DNA of 11,288 nt from JACCXJ01 sp052387115 (GTDB lineage: Bacteria; Pseudomonadota; Gammaproteobacteria; JACCXJ01), in assembly GCA_052387115.1 (NCBI GenBank), contig JBQTJM010000131.1:1-11288 (forward strand), given 5' to 3'. Of the stretch, positions 7,451-11,288 are shown in pieces. The first letter of the stretch is position 1. Each line of letters opens with the position of its first letter. The notes beneath the pieces were generated by a model that worked only from the letters and a program-made list of their open reading frames with translations, did not search any database and was not told the DNA's origin. The translations under genes were made by a program, and so were the position numbers.

Positions 7451-8146
7451 ATGAGTGAGTTCGCCGAGGCACTGGGTCACGCCGGAAGGTTGCTAGCGGC
7501 GTTCGACTCGGGGGTGTGGGAGATCGTGCTCCTCTCCCTCGAAGTCAGTTGCCTGGCGGTGGCGCTGGCCGCGCTGTGCGGCTTCCCGCTCGGCGCGGCG
7601 CTCGCCCTGTACGCCTTTCCGGGGCGGCGGGCGGTGGTCATCCTGGCCAACGCCCTGATGGGACTGCCCCCTGTCGTCGTCGGCCTCACGGTGTATCTCA
7701 TGCTGTCCCGCAGCGGACCACTGGGCAGTCTCGGTCTCTTGTTCACGCCGGCCGCCATGGTCATCGCCCAATGGGTGCTCGTGACCCCCATCATCACCGC
7801 CTTGACGCGCCAGGTCATTGAAGATCTGTGGGAGGAATACGAAGACGAGTTGCGCTCTCTGGGCTCGACCCGCGCCCAGGCCATGGGCACCCTGCTCTGG
7901 GAAGGGCGCTACCGACTCATGACTGCGGTGCTCGCGGGTTTCGGGCGCGCCATCGCCGAGGTCGGGGCGGTGCTCATCGTGGGCGGGAATATCGCGCATG
8001 CCACGCGCGTCATGACCACCGCCATCGCGCTCGAAACCGCCAAGGGCGAGCTGGCGCTGGCGCTCGGCCTCGGCGCGGTGCTCGTGACCTTGGCCTTGTT
8101 GATCAATGCCGTCGCTCATCTCACCCGCGACCTGGCCCGCGCTTGA
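7451..8146 (+). CDS. tupB: Tungstate ABC transporter permease
   Basis: Inner-membrane subunit of a TupABC importer; it forms the channel that takes tungstate from TupA and couples to TupC. The 231 residues hold about five hydrophobic helices (roughly 22-54, 60-86, 92-118, 158-180, 200-222). The family-typical MGLPPVVVGLTVYLMLSRSGPLG lies at about 70-92 (shown here in two parts: MGLPPVVVGL and TVYLMLSRSGPLG), the EAA-type cytoplasmic loop around ELRSLGSTRAQAMGTLL at 133-149, and GFGRAIAEVGAVLIVGGNI at 163-181. These stretches match TupB more than ModB or CysT/W. The start at ATG 7451 has a GGGAC-rich ribosome site. The 3' end overlaps the first possible start of tupC. It heads a likely tupB-tupC-tupA transcript. 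Confidence 0.93.
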   Translation: MSEFAEALGHAGRLLAAFDSGVWEIVLLSLEVSCLAVALAALCGFPLGAALALYAFPGRRAVVILANALMGLPPVVVGLTVYLMLSRSGPLGSLGLLFTPAAMVIAQWVLVTPIITALTRQVIEDLWEEYEDELRSLGSTRAQAMGTLLWEGRYRLMTAVLAGFGRAIAEVGAVLIVGGNIAHATRVMTTAIALETAKGELALALGLGAVLVTLALLINAVAHLTRDLARA

Positions 8147-8885
8147 GTCCGCCCACCGCGTGCTGCGAGGCGCGTCTCGGGGCGCCTCGATCCTGCCGCT
8201 CCGGCTCGAAGGGGTGAGCTACGGGCACCACGGGCACACCCTGTTGCACGAGATCTCGATCACGCTAGCGGGCGATGCCGCCACCGTGGTGCTCGGGCCG
8301 AACGGCGCCGGCAAGAGCCTGCTCCTGCGCCTCTGCCACGGCCTCATCCCTCCGAGCACGGGCCGCATCCTGTGGGCCGGGGACGCGGCCAAGGGGCAGG
8401 CGATGGTGTTTCAGCGGCCGGTGATGTTGCGCCGATCGGTCGCGGGCAACCTGTCCTACCCCTTACGCCTGCTGGGATTGGCGCGCGAGGAACGCGAGCG
8501 ACGGGTGGTCGAGGCGCTGGCGATGGCCGGCCTCACGCCGCTAGCCGAGCGCCATGCCCGATCGCTGTCCGGCGGCGAGCAGCAACGGTTGGCCCTGGCG
8601 CGCGCCTGGGTGCGCCGGCCCGAGGTGCTGTTCCTGGACGAGCCGACCGCCAACCTCGACCCGGCCGCCACCCGCCAGGTGGAGGCGATCGTGAAGAGAT
8701 TCCGGGACGCCGGCACCAAGGTGGTCATGACCACCCACGACCTCGGGCAGGCCCGCCGGCTGGCGGAGGAGGTGTTGTTCCTCCACCGCGGCCGGCTCCT
8801 GGAACAGGCCCTGGCGGAGCACTTCTTTGCGGGCCCGGCCACCGCGGAGGCACGCGCCTTCGTGCGGGGGGAGCTCTTGTGGTGA
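8106..8885 (+). CDS. tupC: Tungstate ABC transporter ATP-binding protein
   Basis: Cytoplasmic ATPase that powers TupB. Of 259 residues, the Walker A motif GPNGAGKS is at 64-71, the Q-loop at Q103, the ABC signature LSGGEQQ at 154-160, Walker B VLFLDEP at 174-180 with catalytic E179, the D-loop at NLD 183-185 and the H-loop at H211, so it should be active. The ABC fold begins near residue 32, leaving an odd N-terminal tail of about 30 residues. The ATG at 8106 overlaps tupB by 41 bases and has no visible ribosome site. A GTG at 8160, 13 bases after the tupB stop, is an alternative start giving 241 residues. A perfect hairpin at 8166-8189 lies inside this tail. No molybdate-type C-terminal TOBE domain is present, which agrees with TupC rather than ModC. 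Confidence 0.92.
   Translation: MPSLISPATWPALESAHRVLRGASRGASILPLRLEGVSYGHHGHTLLHEISITLAGDAATVVLGPNGAGKSLLLRLCHGLIPPSTGRILWAGDAAKGQAMVFQRPVMLRRSVAGNLSYPLRLLGLAREERERRVVEALAMAGLTPLAERHARSLSGGEQQRLALARAWVRRPEVLFLDEPTANLDPAATRQVEAIVKRFRDAGTKVVMTTHDLGQARRLAEEVLFLHRGRLLEQALAEHFFAGPATAEARAFVRGELLW
8166..8189 (+). repeat. Perfect hairpin at the tupB-tupC junction
   Basis: CGAGGCGC (8166-8173) pairs fully with GCGCCTCG (8182-8189) over an 8-base loop. It starts 20 bases after the tupB stop codon and falls in the non-conserved N-terminal tail of tupC, so it may act on the mRNA. Confidence 0.5.
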
Positions 8886-9049
8886 GGGGGCCGGGGTGGG
8901 GGTGACCTACGCGCGCTGACCAAGCCGTGTTCCGGGGGCGGCGCCTTTACCCCCACCCTGGCCCTCCCCCGCTCCGCGCAGGGGAGGGGACCGGATAGCT
9001 CCCTCCCCTGTCCGTGCTTTTTGCGGACGGGGGAGGGTCGGGGTGGGGG
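8884..9049. repeat. Three-armed G/C-run repeat element between tupC and tupA
   Basis: Arm 1 (8884-8902) and arm 3 (9033-9049) are near-direct copies of GAGGGTCGGGGTGGGGG. Arm 2 (8950-8971) is inverted and pairs with 9028-9049 at 20 of 22 positions. Inside, CAGGGGAGGG (8979-8988) and CCCTCCCCTG (9001-9010) pair as well, and GTCCG with CGGAC (9010-9028) forms a small hairpin. Arm 1 starts at the tupC stop codon, so arm 2 can fold with arm 1 or arm 3 but not both. This is the look of a dispersed REP- or MITE-like element common in GC-rich genomes; other copies cannot be checked here. Confidence 0.65.
9029..9049 (+). promoter_or_regulatory. Potential G-quadruplex in the tupA leader
   Basis: Four runs of 5, 3, 4 and 5 G separated by A, TC and T satisfy the usual intramolecular quadruplex rule. 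It ends 47 bases before the tupA start, on the coding strand, so it would be present in the mRNA. Confidence 0.4.
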
Positions 9050-9096
9050 CCCGGCGGCGACCACACAACATACGACCAAGACCGATGGGGTAAACC

Positions 9097-9933
9097 ATGC
9101 ATTATTCGAAAACCAAAAACTGGCTACCGGCGCTGATCCTGTGGCTCGGCGTATTCGCATCGGCGAGCGCGGCGGAGCGCTTCATCACGCTCGCCTCGAC
9201 TACCTCGACCCAGGCCTCCGGCCTGTTCGATTACCTCCTGCCCAAATTCACGGAAAAGACCGGGGTCGAGGTACGTGTGGTGGCGGTGGGCACCGGCCAG
9301 GCCTTGAAGCTCGGGGAAAAGGGAGATGCCGATGCGCTCCTCGTGCACGACCCCGCGGGCGAGCAGAAGCTCGTGAAACAAGGTTACGGCCTCGATCGGC
9401 GGCTGGTCATGTACAACGACTTCGTGATCGTGGGGCCGGATGCGGATCCGGCACATATCAAAGGCGGTCGCGACGCCGTCGCGGCCTTCAAAGACATCGC
9501 GCAAGCAAAGTCCACCTTCCTGTCACGCGGGGATGACAGCGGCACACACCGCCAGGAGCTGCGCTTGTGGGAGGCCGCCGGCGTCGATGTCAAATCGGCG
9601 TCCGGGACCTGGTACAAGGAACTGGGGGCCGGGATGGGGGCGGCGCTCAACACCGCCGCCGGCCTCGACGGCTACACGATGTCGGACCGCGCCACTTGGC
9701 TGGCCTTCAAGAACCGGGCGCGCCTCATGCTGCTGGTCGAAGGCGACGCGAAGCTCTACAACCAATACAGCGTGATCCTCGTCAATCCCGATCGGCACCC
9801 CGGGATCAAAGCGGACGACGCCCGCGGCTTCATGGATTGGCTGACCGCACCCGCCGGACAGCAGGCGATCGGGTCTTTCATAGTCGAGGGTCAGACGTTG
9901 TTTCACCCCAACGCCGCGAGCGGTGGCGATTGA
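9097..9933 (+). CDS. tupA: Tungstate ABC transporter substrate-binding protein
   Basis: Periplasmic protein that captures tungstate and hands it to TupBC. Of 278 residues, 1-26 form a signal peptide with ASASA before AERF. The mature protein starts FITLASTTSTQASGL; the STTST stretch (34-38) is the TupA form of the oxyanion-binding loop. SRGDDSGTH (143-151) and GYTMSDRATW (192-201) are further family signatures near the ligand. These distinguish TupA from ModA and from phosphate- or sulfate-binding proteins. GATGGGG seven bases upstream of the ATG is the ribosome site. Most tup clusters place tupA first; here it is last and separated from tupC by 211 bases carrying a repeat element, so its expression may be uncoupled from tupBC. 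Molybdate may also bind, usually more weakly in this family. Confidence 0.93.
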   Translation: MHYSKTKNWLPALILWLGVFASASAAERFITLASTTSTQASGLFDYLLPKFTEKTGVEVRVVAVGTGQALKLGEKGDADALLVHDPAGEQKLVKQGYGLDRRLVMYNDFVIVGPDADPAHIKGGRDAVAAFKDIAQAKSTFLSRGDDSGTHRQELRLWEAAGVDVKSASGTWYKELGAGMGAALNTAAGLDGYTMSDRATWLAFKNRARLMLLVEGDAKLYNQYSVILVNPDRHPGIKADDARGFMDWLTAPAGQQAIGSFIVEGQTLFHPNAASGGD

Positions 9934-9952
9934 CGCGGCCTCGGACAAGCCC

Positions 9953-11017
9953 TCAGTTCAAAAATCGCGGTTCAAGGATATGCTCGACATCGGGCTTGCG
10001 AGTCAGTCCGCCACTCCCAAGGAAAAAATCGACGTACAATCGGGCGGTATAGTAGGTCGAGCGCGTCGTCTCTCCGGCTTTAAAGAGCTGGATATTGTCC
10101 TGCAGGGTCGTCAAGTGAATGCCTTCAAGGGAGATGGTATTCGGACCGACCTTTAGCACCCTTGCCGCGAGGGTGTTGCCCAGATCCGGATGGGCCTTCC
10201 AATAGTCTACGGCCTTGAACCACCCCTTGACGAAGGCACTGAGCGCCTTGGCACGCTCGCGCAACACCTCGCCGCGCACCGCGACCACGTCCTGGATGAG
10301 GCCGGGCGTCGCGGCGCTCGTGAACAGCACGCGCGCGCCCTCGGCCCGGGCTTGCGTGACGAAGGGCTCCCAGGTGTGACCGGCATCGACTTCGCCGCTC
10401 TTGAGCTTTGCGGGGACCGCCGCGGCGTCGGTGTCGACCAGGCGGATATCGGCCGAGCTGAGGCCGTGGGACTTGAGCACGGTGAGCACGAAAAGCTCCG
10501 CGAAGCTCCCGAGGTTCACTCCGAATGCCCGGCCCCTGAGGTCCTCGACCTTTTCAATGCCAGGGCGTGCGAGCACCGCATCGCCCCCCTCCGAGATATC
10601 GGTGACCAAGATGATGCGGACATCGGGGTGTACCAGGGTCAAGTCCACGATGTCGCCGAGCGATGCCCCGATGGCATCGTATTCCCCGGCGCCGAAGTCG
10701 GCCATCAAGGCGTCGGTGTCGTCACGTTTCGTGATTTTGACGATGAGACCCTCTTCGGCGAAATAGCCTTTTTCGGCGGCGATGAGGGCCGGGTAGTAGC
10801 CGGGCCAGTAGTCGTAGCCGAACCGTAGCGTCGCAGGTTCCTCCGTAAGGACACCGCCGTCGCAGGACGCGATCGAGACGGTGATCAGAATGAGGCTCAG
10901 GATGCGCCGCCAGCCGCGCCCCGCTCCCCCATCGCGTTGCTCCGGTTGCCGACTGTCTTCGGACTTGATGCAAGCGCGGCCGGAGGCCGAGGAGGCCTCT
11001 ATGCCCATCGATCTCAT
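9953..11017 (-). CDS. NMT1/SsuA-type substrate-binding lipoprotein without local transporter partners
   Basis: A 354-residue periplasmic-binding-protein fold of the nitrate/taurine/thiamine-precursor group (NMT1/THI5-like). The start of the fold reads TLRFGYDYWPGYYPALIAAEKGYFAEEGL, here split as TLRFGYDYWPGYYP and ALIAAEKGYFAEEGL; it is followed by DALMADFGAGEYDAIGASLGD and the C-lobe sequence AGHTWEPFVTQA. A lipobox SIASC ends at C52, and Asp53 right after it is the inner-membrane retention signal known from the E. coli Lol system, so the protein probably stays on the inner membrane. The region before C52 is long for a signal peptide (about 36 residues before the hydrophobic core), but AAGGTGG seven bases upstream supports ATG 11017. 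It overlaps the response regulator stop by 4 bases. No permease or ATPase is adjacent, so it may sense a ligand rather than import it. The ligand cannot be told. Confidence 0.85.
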   Translation of the reverse strand: MRSMGIEASSASGRACIKSEDSRQPEQRDGGAGRGWRRILSLILITVSIASCDGGVLTEEPATLRFGYDYWPGYYPALIAAEKGYFAEEGLIVKITKRDDTDALMADFGAGEYDAIGASLGDIVDLTLVHPDVRIILVTDISEGGDAVLARPGIEKVEDLRGRAFGVNLGSFAELFVLTVLKSHGLSSADIRLVDTDAAAVPAKLKSGEVDAGHTWEPFVTQARAEGARVLFTSAATPGLIQDVVAVRGEVLRERAKALSAFVKGWFKAVDYWKAHPDLGNTLAARVLKVGPNTISLEGIHLTTLQDNIQLFKAGETTRSTYYTARLYVDFFLGSGGLTRKPDVEHILEPRFLN

Positions 11018-11288
11018 AACGCGTCCACCTTCGCGGCGAACAGGTACCCCACGCCGCGCTCGGTCTTGATAAGCTCCGGTTCTCCGGGGTTGGCTTCTAT
11101 CTTTCGGCGCAAGCGCAGGATCTGCACATCGAGGCTGCGGTCGAAGACCTCGTTGTCGTGGACGCGGCTGAGATCCAGTAGCTCATCGCGCGACAGCACG
11201 CGCTGGGGCGCGCTCAGGAAGGCCGCGAGCAGGCTCAGCTCTCCTCGGGTCAAGGCGACGGGCGCGCCCTGCGGCGAGCGCAGGCAGC
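11014..11288 (-). CDS. OmpR-family response regulator, C-terminal DNA-binding part only
   Basis: The frame is open to the right window edge, so the receiver domain and start are outside. The visible 90 residues are a winged-helix trans-activating domain: VALTRGELSLLAAFLSAP (start of the helix bundle), RVLSRDELLDLSR, the recognition helix DRSLDVQILRLRRKI, and the wing LIKTERGVGYLFAA. These match OmpR/PhoB-type regulators very well, especially the OmpR-like group. It is followed with an ATGA overlap by the lipoprotein gene, so the two are co-translated and likely act in one pathway. The partner histidine kinase is not in the window. Confidence 0.92.
   Translation of the reverse strand, partial: CLRSPQGAPVALTRGELSLLAAFLSAPQRVLSRDELLDLSRVHDNEVFDRSLDVQILRLRRKIEANPGEPELIKTERGVGYLFAAKVDAL

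Noticed and set aside
8456..9160. Minus-strand open frame of 234 codons across tupC and the repeat
   Set aside because: It is antisense to the conserved ABC motifs and passes through the repeat element; the translation is basic low-complexity sequence.
9926..9968. GCGATT with AATCGC inverted repeat between tupA and the lipoprotein gene
   Set aside because: Only 6 base pairs with a 31-base loop and no T-run; not a credible terminator.
1..11288. CRISPR arrays, tRNA or rRNA genes, transposases, integrases or toxin-antitoxin pairs
   Set aside because: I looked for regularly spaced repeats, cloverleaf sequences and typical protein motifs and saw none.

Overview
The window comes from a GC-rich proteobacterium, probably a gammaproteobacterium. 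TrxB is close to the E. coli type, there is an OprO/OprP-type outer-membrane porin and a Lol-type lipoprotein signal, and most genes use G/C-rich third codon positions. No rRNA, tRNA, CRISPR array or transposase gene was seen. Assignments rest on motif recognition and hand translation; no database search was run.

Left part (1-3753, minus strand): thioredoxin reductase trxB is followed, with an 8-base overlap, by a large M16C (PreP-like) metallopeptidase that runs off the left edge about 60 residues before its expected end.

Middle part (3754-5807): a decayed fragment (about 3853-4001) of a membrane-anchored periplasmic protein, then an orotate phosphoribosyltransferase gene (pyrE-like, plus strand) of clearly lower GC with an AT-rich leader, then the intact paralogue of the decayed fragment (minus strand). 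The low-GC gene therefore sits between a broken and an intact copy of related sequence, which suggests duplication plus insertion.

Right-centre part (5808-9933): a phosphate-selective-type porin (minus strand) diverges from a tungstate ABC transporter cluster on the plus strand in the order tupB (permease), tupC (ATPase), tupA (binding protein). The 128-base divergent region holds two short palindromes. TupC and tupA are separated by a G/C-run repeat with three arms and two potential G-quadruplex motifs. Together these genes could supply an oxyanion route: outer-membrane porin, periplasmic TupA, then TupBC. The porin's link to tungstate is an inference from position only.

Right end (9953-11288, minus strand): the C-terminal part of an OmpR-family response regulator overlaps by 4 bases a NMT1/SsuA-type substrate-binding lipoprotein that has no permease or ATPase next to it here. 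This pair converges on tupA with a 19-base gap.
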